This document shows, in pieces, positions 53,429 through 62,586 of a DNA stretch of 64,000 bases (position 1 is the first letter of the stretch; every line of letters begins with the position of its first letter). Under the pieces are notes generated by a model. The model was not told the origin of the DNA and did not search any database. It saw only the letters and a list, made by a program, of their open reading frames with translations. Location: NCBI GenBank assembly GCA_900549415.1, contig URNX01000013.1:13115-77114 (forward strand). The letters run 5' to 3'. Made by a program: the position numbers and the translations under genes. This stretch comes from an uncultured bacterium. GTDB taxonomy: Bacteria > Verrucomicrobiota > Lentisphaeria > Victivallales > UBA1829.

Positions 53429-54193
53429 ATGAAAATTTTGTTCCGCTCATTTGCCCGCCGTCTCACAGGGCGGTTCCGCAGGTTTACCCTTGTGGAGCTC
53501 CTTGTGGTAATTGCCGTGATTGCCATACTCGCTGGAATGCTTCTTCCGGCTCTGAATTCCGCCCGTGAAAAAGCGCATGAGGTGACCTGCAAGAACAATC
53601 TGAAAACAATCGGTCTTGCCGCGGCGGGGTATTCGGGCGACTTTGACGACTGGATTATTCCGTGCACCTCGAAAACGCCGGGGTATTTCTGGCCGGAAGT
53701 GCTGAGCGGCTACGGCGCGGCGTATTCGTATGACCGGAAGAAAGCCTCGAATTTTCATTGCCCTTCGGTACGGCGCAATGTTCCCGGGACGGCCGGATAC
53801 TTCGCGTCGGATTATGGAATGAACGTCAATGTCGGCGGCTGGTATCGTGAAGGCTCAACCGCGAAGGAGAATATGATCAAGCGTCTTTCGCAGTTCAAAA
53901 ACGGGAGCCGCCTGCCGTTTATCGCGGGAACGGGCGGGCGTGACGGCGGACGCATCCGTTTCCGTTCAACGGAACTGGCATACATTCACGGCGGAGAGGA
54001 CTGGCGCAAGCCGTCGGATCTGACTTCCGGCTGGGAGGTCGCGGATGCGCTGACTCTGAAAGGTCGTTCCGGCGTGCTCTTCCTTGACGGTCATGTTGAG
54101 GGGCGCACCTTTCCGAGTCTGCTGAACGGGAATGATGCATATTATTACATGAAAGACGGAGACAACATCCCGAACGGCGCAACTGATTTTTAA
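53429..54193 (+). CDS. Type II secretion pseudopilin-like protein (H-X9-DG type)
   Basis: 254 aa. Residues 1-18 are an unusually basic leader ending RR, then FTLVELLVVIAVIAI, the class III signal helix with Glu at +5. The usual Gly at -1 is Arg. The globular part ends in the LFLDGHVEG motif common in planctomycete/lentisphaere pseudopilins. Prepilin peptidase would process it. The exact role of these multicopy proteins is unknown. Start at 53429 after GAAAGGG. First gene of an operon with secreted glycosidases, so a link with their surface display or export is plausible but unproven. Confidence 0.88.
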   Translation: MKILFRSFARRLTGRFRRFTLVELLVVIAVIAILAGMLLPALNSAREKAHEVTCKNNLKTIGLAAAGYSGDFDDWIIPCTSKTPGYFWPEVLSGYGAAYSYDRKKASNFHCPSVRRNVPGTAGYFASDYGMNVNVGGWYREGSTAKENMIKRLSQFKNGSRLPFIAGTGGRDGGRIRFRSTELAYIHGGEDWRKPSDLTSGWEVADALTLKGRSGVLFLDGHVEGRTFPSLLNGNDAYYYMKDGDNIPNGATDF

Positions 54194-54213
54194 GATAACA
54201 CAAGGAGTTTATT

Positions 54214-57200
54214 ATGAAATTCAAGCATCTGCTGTTTTCCGCCGGAGTTCTGATTTCCGGAACGGTCTGTGCGGAGAATCTGATTCACAACGGAGATTTC
54301 CTGCTCGGAAACAGCGGTTTTTCCATCGAACGCTGGCAGCGTCCGGATACCAACCCGGAGATGATTTTTCATCCGCTCTCCACGGAAGCTGATCCCCGTT
54401 CGCCCGGAAGAAAAATCCTGAAAATCGACAATTCGTACAAAGAACAATGTTTTGTTTACGCCTGCGAGATGTCTCTTGAGGCGGGGAAAACCTATTATCT
54501 GCGCGGTGAAATCCGGTCTTCCGGAAGCAAAATCCCGGCGGAATTCAGCATGATTTATCTCAACCGCAAAGCAGGGCGCAACGCGCAGGGCGGGACGGTT
54601 GTCGCGGAGAAGGAATGGAAACAGTTTGAATTTCCGGTGCGCACGCAGAAATTCGGAGGAAGGTATCACCTCAAAATAACGCTTGACCAGCCGTCGGAGC
54701 CGGGAACGGTCTACTTGAGCGGACTCTCTCTTTCATCGGAAAGCGATACAGCGTTTCATGGTGTGGAGATCGGCTTCCGAACCGCGTCGCGCGTCTTTTT
54801 TGCGGGAGAGCGCGGCAAATGCACGGCGACCGTGCGGAATGCCGGCGGCAAAGTGTGGGAAAAAACGCTGAAACTTGTTGCGGCTGATGATTATTCCGGC
54901 GTGCGCCGGACGATTCTGGAACGCCCGCTCCGTCTGCCGCCCGGAGGTGTGGAAGAGATTGCGTTCGATTTGCCCGTGGACCGGTTCGGTTCGTTCCGGA
55001 TTGAACCGGAGGATTCGTCGATCCGCTTCTTCCCCGGTTACTACGCTGTGATCGGGAAGGTAAAGCCGCTGCGTTTTGACCCGAAACGCTACAGTTTCGG
55101 CGTGAACAATACGGCGCAGCTCAAATGGCGGAAAGGAAAAGCTCCGGGATACGTGGCGTCCAACGCGTCCGTGCGTGAAGAGCTGCATCTGCTTTCGCTT
55201 GCCGGCTGCCGCCTGATCCGCGCATTCACGGGAATGGGGATCGACTGGATGCTTCTGGAGCCGGAGCCGGGAAAATTCAATTATCTTTATCTCGATACGA
55301 CTCTGAAGCTGTATGAGGAGGCGGGGATTGCTCCACTCGCGGTCCTGTGCAGCAACGAATTCATTGTTGAAAACTACCCGTGGTCTCAGCAGATTTATCC
55401 GGACTGGCTGCTGAAGGGCGCTCCGTACGCGAAGCTGGAGAAGAGCACACGCGACTGGCGCGGTTACAACTGTCCGGAACGCAACTATGTTTTTCCGGAT
55501 CGCGCGGTTCTGGAACGCTATATCCGCGCAATCGTCTCTCATGCGGGAAAACGGGTGATGCAGTATGAAATTTCCAATGAGCCCGGCTGTGCGATTTCGC
55601 CGGAGCAGTACATGGATATTATCTTCCGTCCGGTGACGGCTGTTCTGCGGAAGGAGAATCCGGAAGCGACGATTGTCGGGGTGTGTTCGACGAGCGACAA
55701 AGGCTACCAGCTCGGCGAATTCCTGAAGGCGTGCCTTGAACTGAACGTTGCAGAGAATTCGGATGCAATTTCGTTTCATCCGTACGGCAGTCCGGAGCTG
55801 AGCTCTCCCGACCCGGCGGACAAGCAGATTCTGACGATGAAAGAGATGATCTCCAAATACAAAGCGGGGATGCCGATCTGGAACACGGAACTGTTTTACC
55901 TGTTCAGCGGCTATGAGTTCGGAGATTTCTACGGAGCGATGCAGATAAAGGCGCACCACGCCGCCGCGCGCTACCTCGTGGAGCTCAGTCTCGGTGTTGC
56001 GCAGTCGACCCCGCTGGAGAGCATGCAGATCTGGCGGGAACTGATGATTCCGAACTATCAGCACATCACCTCCTGGCCGGACAGCCTGCCGGGGCCGGTC
56101 TATTCGGTCTACAACGCCCTGACCCGTTTCTTTGAGGGCGCGGAGGCTGTTTCGCACCGCAATTCGCCGGACGGGCTTTACCGCTGTGCATTCCGCAAGG
56201 ACGGCAAACTTGTCGGCGCGATCTGGGATTACCGCAAGCGCGGAAATCTGAAGCTTGACCTGACCGGGTTCGAGGTTTACGATCTTTTCGGCAATCCGCT
56301 TCCCGGCGGAGTTATGACGATGACCGCTGCCCCGGTTTATCTGAAGCAGGGGGCGCTCTCCGAAGCGGAGTTCCTGAAGAAACTGGATTCGGTCTCTGCG
56401 ATTCTGGAGCAGACGCTTTCCATCTCTACGCAGGCGCGTCTTATTGAACGGAATGGAAAAACAGTTCTGCTGCTTGGCCTGCGCAGCTGCGGGATGAAAG
56501 ACGAATCCGGTTATGTCGGTGTCGCCGGAAAAGAAATTGCCGCACTTGAACCGGTTGCCTTTACGCTGAAACGCGGAGAATACGCGGCTCTTGAAGTCCC
56601 GGTCAAGGTTTCCGGAAAAGTCGCGGAAGTGGAAGTGCGGGTGATTTCAAACGGGAAAATCTGGAAATTCCCGGTTGGACTCCACGCATGCCGCAGCGTG
56701 CAATATGACGGAGCTTTCCGGTTCCGGAGTGCGGACGGTGTTCTCTCCGCATCGGCGGAACTTTCGCAGAAGCCTGGAAAGAGTCTGTTGAAAGTACGCG
56801 TGAACGATACGACCGATTCCGGCGAGCCCGGAAAGCGCGCGATGTGGGAACAGGACTGTGTGGAGCTCTTCATCGACGCCGCGCCGCGCGCTCTGCCCGG
56901 GGAACATGCGGATGCCTACCAGCCGTCCACCTTCCGTCTCTTTATCATGCCGCGCTTTGAAAAAGGAAAACAGCTGGTCTTCTGGGGCGACCGCAGTTTC
57001 ATCTCTCCTGACTCGATCGGATGTCATGTGACGGCGGACAGTTCCGGTTATGAGATTCTTCTTGAGCTTCCGGAGAAGGCGTTCGGGAAGGAATCCGGAC
57101 TGGAAATCAAGATCAACGATGCTCCGGGAACTTCGGGAAACGTGCGTTCGTTCTCTCTCTTCGACTCCCCGGATGTTCAGAAAAACCGTTTGATGTTCAC

Positions 57201-57225
57201 AATTGTGGAAAACAACCCAAAATAA
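54214..57225 (+). CDS. Large secreted glycoside hydrolase (clan A type) with carbohydrate-binding domains
   Basis: 1003 aa. Signal peptide ends near VCA/EN (residue 21). A CBM4/9-like domain (about 22-175) and an Ig-like linker (to about 290) precede a TIM barrel (about 290-690). The acid/base is Glu456 in EISNEPG and the candidate nucleophile Glu559 in PIWNTELF, the clan GH-A pattern (GH5/39/42-like); family not settled. A C-terminal CBM9-like domain follows (about 830-1000; MWEQDCVELFID). Ribosome site AAGGAG. Translated 20 bp after the pseudopilin gene. Confidence 0.85.
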   Translation: MKFKHLLFSAGVLISGTVCAENLIHNGDFLLGNSGFSIERWQRPDTNPEMIFHPLSTEADPRSPGRKILKIDNSYKEQCFVYACEMSLEAGKTYYLRGEIRSSGSKIPAEFSMIYLNRKAGRNAQGGTVVAEKEWKQFEFPVRTQKFGGRYHLKITLDQPSEPGTVYLSGLSLSSESDTAFHGVEIGFRTASRVFFAGERGKCTATVRNAGGKVWEKTLKLVAADDYSGVRRTILERPLRLPPGGVEEIAFDLPVDRFGSFRIEPEDSSIRFFPGYYAVIGKVKPLRFDPKRYSFGVNNTAQLKWRKGKAPGYVASNASVREELHLLSLAGCRLIRAFTGMGIDWMLLEPEPGKFNYLYLDTTLKLYEEAGIAPLAVLCSNEFIVENYPWSQQIYPDWLLKGAPYAKLEKSTRDWRGYNCPERNYVFPDRAVLERYIRAIVSHAGKRVMQYEISNEPGCAISPEQYMDIIFRPVTAVLRKENPEATIVGVCSTSDKGYQLGEFLKACLELNVAENSDAISFHPYGSPELSSPDPADKQILTMKEMISKYKAGMPIWNTELFYLFSGYEFGDFYGAMQIKAHHAAARYLVELSLGVAQSTPLESMQIWRELMIPNYQHITSWPDSLPGPVYSVYNALTRFFEGAEAVSHRNSPDGLYRCAFRKDGKLVGAIWDYRKRGNLKLDLTGFEVYDLFGNPLPGGVMTMTAAPVYLKQGALSEAEFLKKLDSVSAILEQTLSISTQARLIERNGKTVLLLGLRSCGMKDESGYVGVAGKEIAALEPVAFTLKRGEYAALEVPVKVSGKVAEVEVRVISNGKIWKFPVGLHACRSVQYDGAFRFRSADGVLSASAELSQKPGKSLLKVRVNDTTDSGEPGKRAMWEQDCVELFIDAAPRALPGEHADAYQPSTFRLFIMPRFEKGKQLVFWGDRSFISPDSIGCHVTADSSGYEILLELPEKAFGKESGLEIKINDAPGTSGNVRSFSLFDSPDVQKNRLMFTIVENNPK

Positions 57226-57238
57226 AGGAGTTCAGAAA

Positions 57239-58162
57239 ATGAAAAAACAGATGACAGCACTTGTTCTCGGCGCGGCGCTTTCGCTCTCCGCCGCAACCGC
57301 CGTCCCGTTCGAAACCTCAATGAACGGCGGCTGGAAACAGGTTGAACCGAACACTTTTGAAGTGAAAAACAAAGGCGCATGGCATGCCTCGCTTGTCCTG
57401 AAAGCCGGGGTGAAACCGGGATCTTGCTACCGCGTTTCATGGGATGCCTCGTCGCGGAAAGGGCAGGGGGCTACCTCGTACGGACTGATCCTGAAGCTCG
57501 GAGAAACGCTCTTCAGCGGAGTCAATGTCCCGGAGGATCCTTCGCCGCGTACATTCTGTTTCTATTCGGGCAAAGCAGACAAGGCGGAACTTTCGTTCTT
57601 TTTCAGCAAAAACAGCACCGGTGATTCGAAGATCGCAAATCTGAAACTGGAGGAGCTCAACGAGGCGGATATGCACGGAAATCTTCTGACCAACGGAGAT
57701 TTCGAGTCGGACAATCTCGTCCCCGGTGACTGGCGGGTCCGCGAGGAAAAATTTACCCCGAACATGAAAATCGTTGAGAACACAGGTTTCGTAAATGGTG
57801 CAAAGTCTCTTGAACTTACGCAGAAAAAGGACGCTGCTGCAACCGCGATCGAATCGGTTCCGCTGCTGATTCTGCCTGGGAAAACTTACACGTTGAGCTT
57901 TTGGGCGAAAGCGGAGGGGTTGGACAAGATGACCGTCGTTGTCGACATGCCGTCATACGGGAAAAAACAGGAATTCCAGAAATTCTACCCGTTTGCTCTG
58001 AACGGAGAATGGACAAAATACAGCTGCAAGGTGACGTTCCCCTCGGATGAGGCTGTGTATACCCTGCTCGCCCGCCGCCGCGCGAGAGTGAATATCTTCT
58101 GCGACAACCACAATGATGGACGGGTTCTGCTTGACCAGTTTGAATTTAAAGCGGAAGAGTGA
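57239..58162 (+). CDS. Secreted carbohydrate-binding (CBM4/9-like) protein
   Basis: 307 aa. Signal peptide 1-21 (ends SAATA/VP). Two beta-sandwich halves: residues about 22-145, and about 150-305 starting LLTNGDFESDNLVPGDWRV, with a SFWAKAEG strand typical of CBM4/9-like domains. No catalytic residues are seen. It may bind the polymer attacked by the neighbouring hydrolase. Start at 57239 with AAAGGAG; the frame extends 12 codons upstream into the previous gene. Confidence 0.8.
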   Translation: MKKQMTALVLGAALSLSAATAVPFETSMNGGWKQVEPNTFEVKNKGAWHASLVLKAGVKPGSCYRVSWDASSRKGQGATSYGLILKLGETLFSGVNVPEDPSPRTFCFYSGKADKAELSFFFSKNSTGDSKIANLKLEELNEADMHGNLLTNGDFESDNLVPGDWRVREEKFTPNMKIVENTGFVNGAKSLELTQKKDAAATAIESVPLLILPGKTYTLSFWAKAEGLDKMTVVVDMPSYGKKQEFQKFYPFALNGEWTKYSCKVTFPSDEAVYTLLARRRARVNIFCDNHNDGRVLLDQFEFKAEE

Positions 58163-58191
58163 TACATTACGGCAGAAAAAAAGGGAAAAAC

Positions 58192-59883
58192 ATGTCAATC
58201 CTTTCGCATTTCAATTCGGGACGCGTCCCCGCGGTGCGGATTCTGAACCGCAGAAACCGCTGTTACGCAATCATGCACTTCAGCCTCAACACTTTCACCG
58301 GCAAGGAGTGGGGATACGGAGATGACGATCCGCAGATTTTCAATCCGTCCGATTTCAGCGCGGATCAGATTGCGGAGGCGTGCAAAGCCGGCGGGCTCGC
58401 GGGAATTATCATCGTCTGCAAGCATCATGACGGCTTCTGTCTCTGGCCGACGAAAACGACTCCGTACAACATTTCCAAATCTCCGTTCCGCAACGGGAAA
58501 GGCGATTTGGTGCGCGAAATGGCGGACGCCTGCCGGAAGGCGGGGCTGCCGGTTGGATTCTACGTCTCTCCGTGGGATCGCAATCATCCGGCCTACGGAA
58601 CGCCCGGGTATGTGAAAGTCTATCAGGAACAGCTCCGCGAAATCTATTCCGGCTACGGATCCGCATTTGAAGCCTGGTTCGACGGTGCAAACGGCGGAGA
58701 CGGCTGGTACGGAGGTGCGTGCGAAAAACGGAAAATCGACCCTTCCTCTTATTATGAATGGGAAAAAACGTGGCAGATTGTGCGCGACCTTCAGCCGGAC
58801 GCCGCGATCTTCAGCGACGCCGGACCCGATCTGCGCTGGCCGGGCAACGAAAACGGTTTTGCCGCACCCGACGCCTTCGGAAGTTACACGCCGCATCCGC
58901 GCGACCCGGGCAGGGAACCCGCGCCAGGGTATACGGTCTATCAGGAGGGATTCGAGGGACATGCGGACGGTAAGTTTTTCATTCCTCCAGAGTGTGACGT
59001 TCCGCTCCGCCCCGGCTGGTTTTACCATGCGGAGGAGGATGCGGAAGTCCGTTCCCTCTCCACTCTTGTGGATTTGTATTTGAATTCGGTCGGTTGCGGA
59101 GGTTTTCTGAACCTGGGGATTGCGCCGGACCGCCGCGGACGCCTGCACGACAACGATGTGCGCCGTCTTGCGGAGTTCAAACGCGCGGTGGATGCATTGA
59201 ATTCACCCGCATTGTTTTCGCGTACATTCTCCCTGACTTCCCGCTCTGAAGTTACGATTGAATTCGGCGGAGCGAAGCGGTTCAACCTGCTGGAGCTTTC
59301 GGAGAATATGACGGAGCAGGGGGAAGCGGTCCGCCGCTATGCCGTGGAGCTCCGGACGGCGGGCGTGTGGCGTCCCCTGGTTTCGGGAAAAGCGATCGGA
59401 CTCCGCCGTCTGAAAACGTTTTCTGAGGTTGCAGGCGAGGCTCTGCGCATCGCCCTGCCGGACGCCGAACCGGAGGAGGTCGAATTGACCGTTTCCATCC
59501 GTCTTGTTCCCGCGGAACTGCTTCGGAAGGAGCCTGTTTCCGCTCCTGTCCGCAAGAATTGCAGGATTCTTGAACAGGGAAAAACGAACGGGATGACGAC
59601 GGAGTGGCGGCTCGGCAAAAACTGCGGAATCGGCGGATTTGTCTTCACCCCGTTTGAGGATGTTCCGAACGGCACGCCGGACCGTTACCGTTTTGAAGTT
59701 CTGTCGGATTCCGGCTGGCGGACGGTTGCGGAGGGCGAGTTTTCGAATCTCCGTGCGAATCCGGTTCCTCAGCGAGTCGTTTTTGCTCCGGTTTCCGCTT
59801 CGGCGGTCCGTCTGACCGCGCTCCGGATGCTGGATTCCGGCACGGAGCTTCGCTTCAGGGAATTCAGTTTGATTCTGAAATGA
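58192..59883 (+). CDS. GH29 alpha-L-fucosidase
   Basis: 563 aa. Barrel segments IMHFSLNTFTGKEWGYG, IIVCKHHDGFCLWPT and GFYVSPWDRNHP match GH29. The nucleophile is Asp164 in EAWFDGANGG. C-terminal part (about 345-563) has two beta domains, the last F5/8-type-like (TEWRLGKNCGIGGFVF). The likely acid/base Glu is not obvious, as usual in GH29. No signal peptide, unlike its two upstream neighbours, so it may act inside the cell on released fuco-oligosaccharides. Start after AAAGGG at 58192. Confidence 0.9.
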   Translation: MSILSHFNSGRVPAVRILNRRNRCYAIMHFSLNTFTGKEWGYGDDDPQIFNPSDFSADQIAEACKAGGLAGIIIVCKHHDGFCLWPTKTTPYNISKSPFRNGKGDLVREMADACRKAGLPVGFYVSPWDRNHPAYGTPGYVKVYQEQLREIYSGYGSAFEAWFDGANGGDGWYGGACEKRKIDPSSYYEWEKTWQIVRDLQPDAAIFSDAGPDLRWPGNENGFAAPDAFGSYTPHPRDPGREPAPGYTVYQEGFEGHADGKFFIPPECDVPLRPGWFYHAEEDAEVRSLSTLVDLYLNSVGCGGFLNLGIAPDRRGRLHDNDVRRLAEFKRAVDALNSPALFSRTFSLTSRSEVTIEFGGAKRFNLLELSENMTEQGEAVRRYAVELRTAGVWRPLVSGKAIGLRRLKTFSEVAGEALRIALPDAEPEEVELTVSIRLVPAELLRKEPVSAPVRKNCRILEQGKTNGMTTEWRLGKNCGIGGFVFTPFEDVPNGTPDRYRFEVLSDSGWRTVAEGEFSNLRANPVPQRVVFAPVSASAVRLTALRMLDSGTELRFREFSLILK

Positions 59884-59916
59884 AAAACGCCCGGCGTTCT
59901 CCGCGGATGCCGGGCG
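59883..59916 (-). terminator. Rho-independent terminator of the NifX-like gene
   Basis: Minus strand: an 8-bp GC stem (59909-59916 with 59888-59895) followed by five T residues (59887-59883), 9 bp after the NifX-like stop. It overlaps the end of the GH29 gene by 1 bp and may halt both. Confidence 0.85.
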
Positions 59917-59924
59917 GATTGAAC

Positions 59925-60317
59925 TCAGTGTCCGCAGCTGTGGGAGCCGCAGCCGTGCGAACCGCAATGGTGTTCCCCGGAGTCGTGGTGATGGCAATGG
60001 AAGTCCGAGCGGACCTGAAGCGTGCCGTCGAGGAGTCCCTGTACGACGTCGCGGACTTTGCCTGAAGCTCCGCCGATCACCCGGATTCCCGCCGAGGCGA
60101 GCGCCTGAACCGCGCCGCCGCCGATTCCGCCGCCGATCAGAAGATCGACGTCTTTTTCCGCAAGCAGTCCGGCAAGCGCGCCGTGTCCGGTTTCTCCGCT
60201 TGAAAGTTCTGTTTCGGAAAGAATGTTTTTCCCGTCGGTTTCAAACAGGGTGAATCCGGGCGTGTGTCCGAAGTGCTGGAAAACTTCTCCGTCTTCCGAT
60301 GTCACTGCGATTTTCAT
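59925..60317 (-). CDS. NifX/NifB-C-like Fe-Mo cofactor-binding family protein with His/Cys-rich tail
   Basis: 130 aa. Dinitrogenase iron-molybdenum cofactor biosynthesis fold: MKIAVTSEDGEVFQHFGHTPGF at the start, then DVDLLIGGGIGGGAVQAL and VIGGASGKVRDVV. Residues about 107-130 are a striking His/Cys/Ser/Gly tail (HCHHHD, HHCGSHGC) that should bind metal. No nif structural genes are near; in many anaerobes such small proteins have unknown roles in Fe-S or Mo/W handling. Start after AAGGAG. Single gene with its own terminator. Confidence 0.85.
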   Translation of the reverse strand: MKIAVTSEDGEVFQHFGHTPGFTLFETDGKNILSETELSSGETGHGALAGLLAEKDVDLLIGGGIGGGAVQALASAGIRVIGGASGKVRDVVQGLLDGTLQVRSDFHCHHHDSGEHHCGSHGCGSHSCGH

Positions 60318-60360
60318 TTTTCAGTTTCTCCTTTTGGTTGATGTGTTCAGATCCATTCCT

Positions 60361-60390
60361 TACATAAAGCCTCTTTTTCGGGAATGTCAA
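60361..60390 (-). promoter_or_regulatory. Candidate promoter of the NifX-like gene
   Basis: Minus strand: consensus -35 TTGACA (60390-60385), an 18-bp spacer, and a weaker -10 TATGTA (60366-60361), about 45 bp before the ATG at 60317. Confidence 0.55.
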
Positions 60391-60524
60391 GTCCGGAAAG
60401 GGAAAAACTTGCGTTTTTTTTGCGGATAAAGTTGCTGTGTTTTTTACTGTTCCGCCTTGAATAGAAGCTGTTTCGGGAGTATGTTATGCCATACATTTTT
60501 TCCATGAATCAGGAGGAGTATCAC

Positions 60525-61961
60525 ATGGGTGGCTTTTTCGGCGTCGTTGCGCATGAGGACTGCGTGACGGATCTGTTCTACGGAACGGATTATCATTCCC
60601 ATCTCGGCACGAAACGCGGCGGACTCGCCGTTTACGGAGCCGACGGAACCATTATGCGTTCCATTCACGACATCACCAATTCGCAGTTCCGGTCCAAGTT
60701 CGATGACGACCTGCCGCATCTTGCCGGAAAAAGCGGAATCGGCGTCATCAGCGATTACGAGGACCAGCCGCTTATCATCGGCTCTCATCTTGGAATTTTC
60801 GCAATAGTGACGGTCGGAAAAATCAACAATATCCAGGAACTCATTTCGGGCGATTCCTCCTCGCGGATCGCCCATTTCTTTTCCGAAATGAGCGGCGGAG
60901 AGTTCAACCCGACCGAAGTTGTGGCCGCGCTCATCAATACAAAAGAGACCCTTGAAGAGGGAATCGCGTACGCCCAGAGCCGCATTGACGGTTCCTGTTC
61001 CATGCTGATTCTCCGCAACGGGGTCATCTACGCCGCGCGTGACCGCTACGGCCGCACGCCGATTGTCATCGGCCGCAAGACTGGCGCCTATGCGGCGTGT
61101 ATGGAAAGCAGCTCGCTTCCGAACCTCGACTATACGGTGTGCAAGGAACTCGGACCCGGCGAAATTGTCCGCATGAGTGCCGACGGCGTTGAGCAGATCA
61201 GAAAGCCGGGTGATCAGATGCAGATCTGTTCATTTTTCTGGGTTTACTTCGGCTATCCCTCTTCCAATTACGAAGGTTCCAATACGGAAACGGTTCGTTA
61301 CCGCAACGGCGCGCTGATGGCGCGCGGCGATGATGTGGAATGCGATTCTGTGAGCGGCATTCCGGATTCCGGAGTTGCGCACGCAATCGGCTATTCGAAC
61401 GAGTCGGGCAAACCGTATCTGCGTTCGCTTGTGAAATACACGCCGACATGGCCGCGCAGTTTCATGCCGCAGACGCAGTCCGCGCGTAACCTTGTCGCCA
61501 AAATGAAGCTGATTCCGATTGACGAGCAGATTCGCGGGCGTCGCCTTCTGTTCTGTGATGATTCGATTGTACGCGGCACTCAGTTCAAGAATATTGCGCA
61601 GCGTCTTTATGAGCGCGGCGCGCTTGAAGTGCATATGCGTTCCGCCTCGCCCCCGCTTGCATTTGCGTGCAAGTACCTGAATTTTTCGCGTTCGAAGTCG
61701 GTTCTCGACCTCGCCGCGCGGCGTGTGATCAACGCTCTGGAGGGTTGCGACCCGACAGATGAGGTGCTGAAGGAATATATTACCGCCGGCACTCCGCGTT
61801 ACGAAAAGATGATCGAAGCGATCCGGAAGAATTTAGGTCTGACTACGCTGAAGTATCAGACGATTGAAGGTCTGGTTGAAGCGATCGGTCTTCCGAAAGA
61901 AAAGCTCTGCACGTATTGTTTTGACGGCTGTGAAGGCGGCTGCGGCTGCTGCAAACACTGA
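60525..61961 (+). CDS. Amidophosphoribosyltransferase-like protein (PurF family) without the N-terminal catalytic Cys
   Basis: 478 aa. Class II glutamine amidotransferase fold (1-230) and a PRTase domain with LLFCDDSIVRGTQFKN binding PRPP. PurF normally opens (M)CGIFG; here it reads MGGFFG, so the glutaminase nucleophile is Gly. The tail has six clustered cysteines (CTYCFDGCEGGCGCC), a possible metal site. The ATG at 60525 has AGGAGGAG 6 nt upstream and matches the family N-terminus; an ATG at 60486 with GGGAG would add 13 residues. It may use free ammonia in purine synthesis or have another role. Single gene here. Confidence 0.85.
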   Translation: MGGFFGVVAHEDCVTDLFYGTDYHSHLGTKRGGLAVYGADGTIMRSIHDITNSQFRSKFDDDLPHLAGKSGIGVISDYEDQPLIIGSHLGIFAIVTVGKINNIQELISGDSSSRIAHFFSEMSGGEFNPTEVVAALINTKETLEEGIAYAQSRIDGSCSMLILRNGVIYAARDRYGRTPIVIGRKTGAYAACMESSSLPNLDYTVCKELGPGEIVRMSADGVEQIRKPGDQMQICSFFWVYFGYPSSNYEGSNTETVRYRNGALMARGDDVECDSVSGIPDSGVAHAIGYSNESGKPYLRSLVKYTPTWPRSFMPQTQSARNLVAKMKLIPIDEQIRGRRLLFCDDSIVRGTQFKNIAQRLYERGALEVHMRSASPPLAFACKYLNFSRSKSVLDLAARRVINALEGCDPTDEVLKEYITAGTPRYEKMIEAIRKNLGLTTLKYQTIEGLVEAIGLPKEKLCTYCFDGCEGGCGCCKH

Positions 61962-61971
61962 TCAATGAAAC

Positions 61972-62005
61972 GCGCGTCTCCTCAAACATAAGGGAGGAGA
62001 CGCGC
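61972..62005 (+). terminator. Hairpin after the PurF-like gene
   Basis: A perfect 12-bp stem (61972-61983 with 61994-62005) and a 10-nt loop, 10 bp after the stop. No T-run follows, so strength as a terminator is uncertain. Confidence 0.6.
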
Positions 62006-62077
62006 AGAAATTGAATATTTTGTTGCTGGATACAGTTTATGTTTCAAATGTAAAGGATATGGGGGAGAGGAATAAAA

Positions 62078-62452
62078 ATGAAGATAATATTGTTGTATAT
62101 ATTGAACGTTGGTTTAATTGCATTTGCAGCAATACCTCAATTGTCAAGATTGTTGTCTAATAGCATTTGTAATTCTGATGAATTATGGATATGCAATCCG
62201 ATTTGGACGTTTATTTGCGCGTGGCAGTTTTCATTGGGAAAAGGTTCTCTGTTCTATTTAGTATGTTATATTTTGGCCCATGTTCAAATTTTAGTCTATG
62301 CATTTATGTTTACTTTAATTTGCACGAGATTTTTTAATAAAGTTTATTGTTTGATATATGTACTGTTTATTTTTTCTATATTTGTTATTATTCCTATTGA
62401 GTATAACTCTATATCTCCTATAGTATGTTTTTTATACTGGTCAACATGGTAA
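62078..62452 (+). CDS. Hypothetical small membrane protein, AT-rich
   Basis: 124 aa, not recognised. Three to four hydrophobic helices (about 1-25, 45-60, 65-85, 92-115) rich in Ile, Phe, Leu and Cys. A good GGAGAGGAA ribosome site precedes the ATG. Codon use is AT-rich and unlike the rest of the window, suggesting recent transfer. Lies beside IS remnants and an Rhs fragment, where small orphan membrane proteins such as immunity proteins are common; that link is only a guess. Confidence 0.55.
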   Translation: MKIILLYILNVGLIAFAAIPQLSRLLSNSICNSDELWICNPIWTFICAWQFSLGKGSLFYLVCYILAHVQILVYAFMFTLICTRFFNKVYCLIYVLFIFSIFVIIPIEYNSISPIVCFLYWSTW

Positions 62453-62586
62453 AAATCGTTTAATACAGACAATAAACTCAGCTGCTGGATAGGATTTCGA
62501 ATTCGCCGATGATTACATGGGAGTCGTGTCCGAATTTTTGCGCACATTTGTTTCTGACGGATTATTGCGTTCTCGCTAGTAGCGCG

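Noticed and set aside
54733..56157. A 474-codon minus-strand frame opposite the large glycosidase
   Set aside because: Antisense to conserved catalytic motifs; Arg/His-rich artefact.
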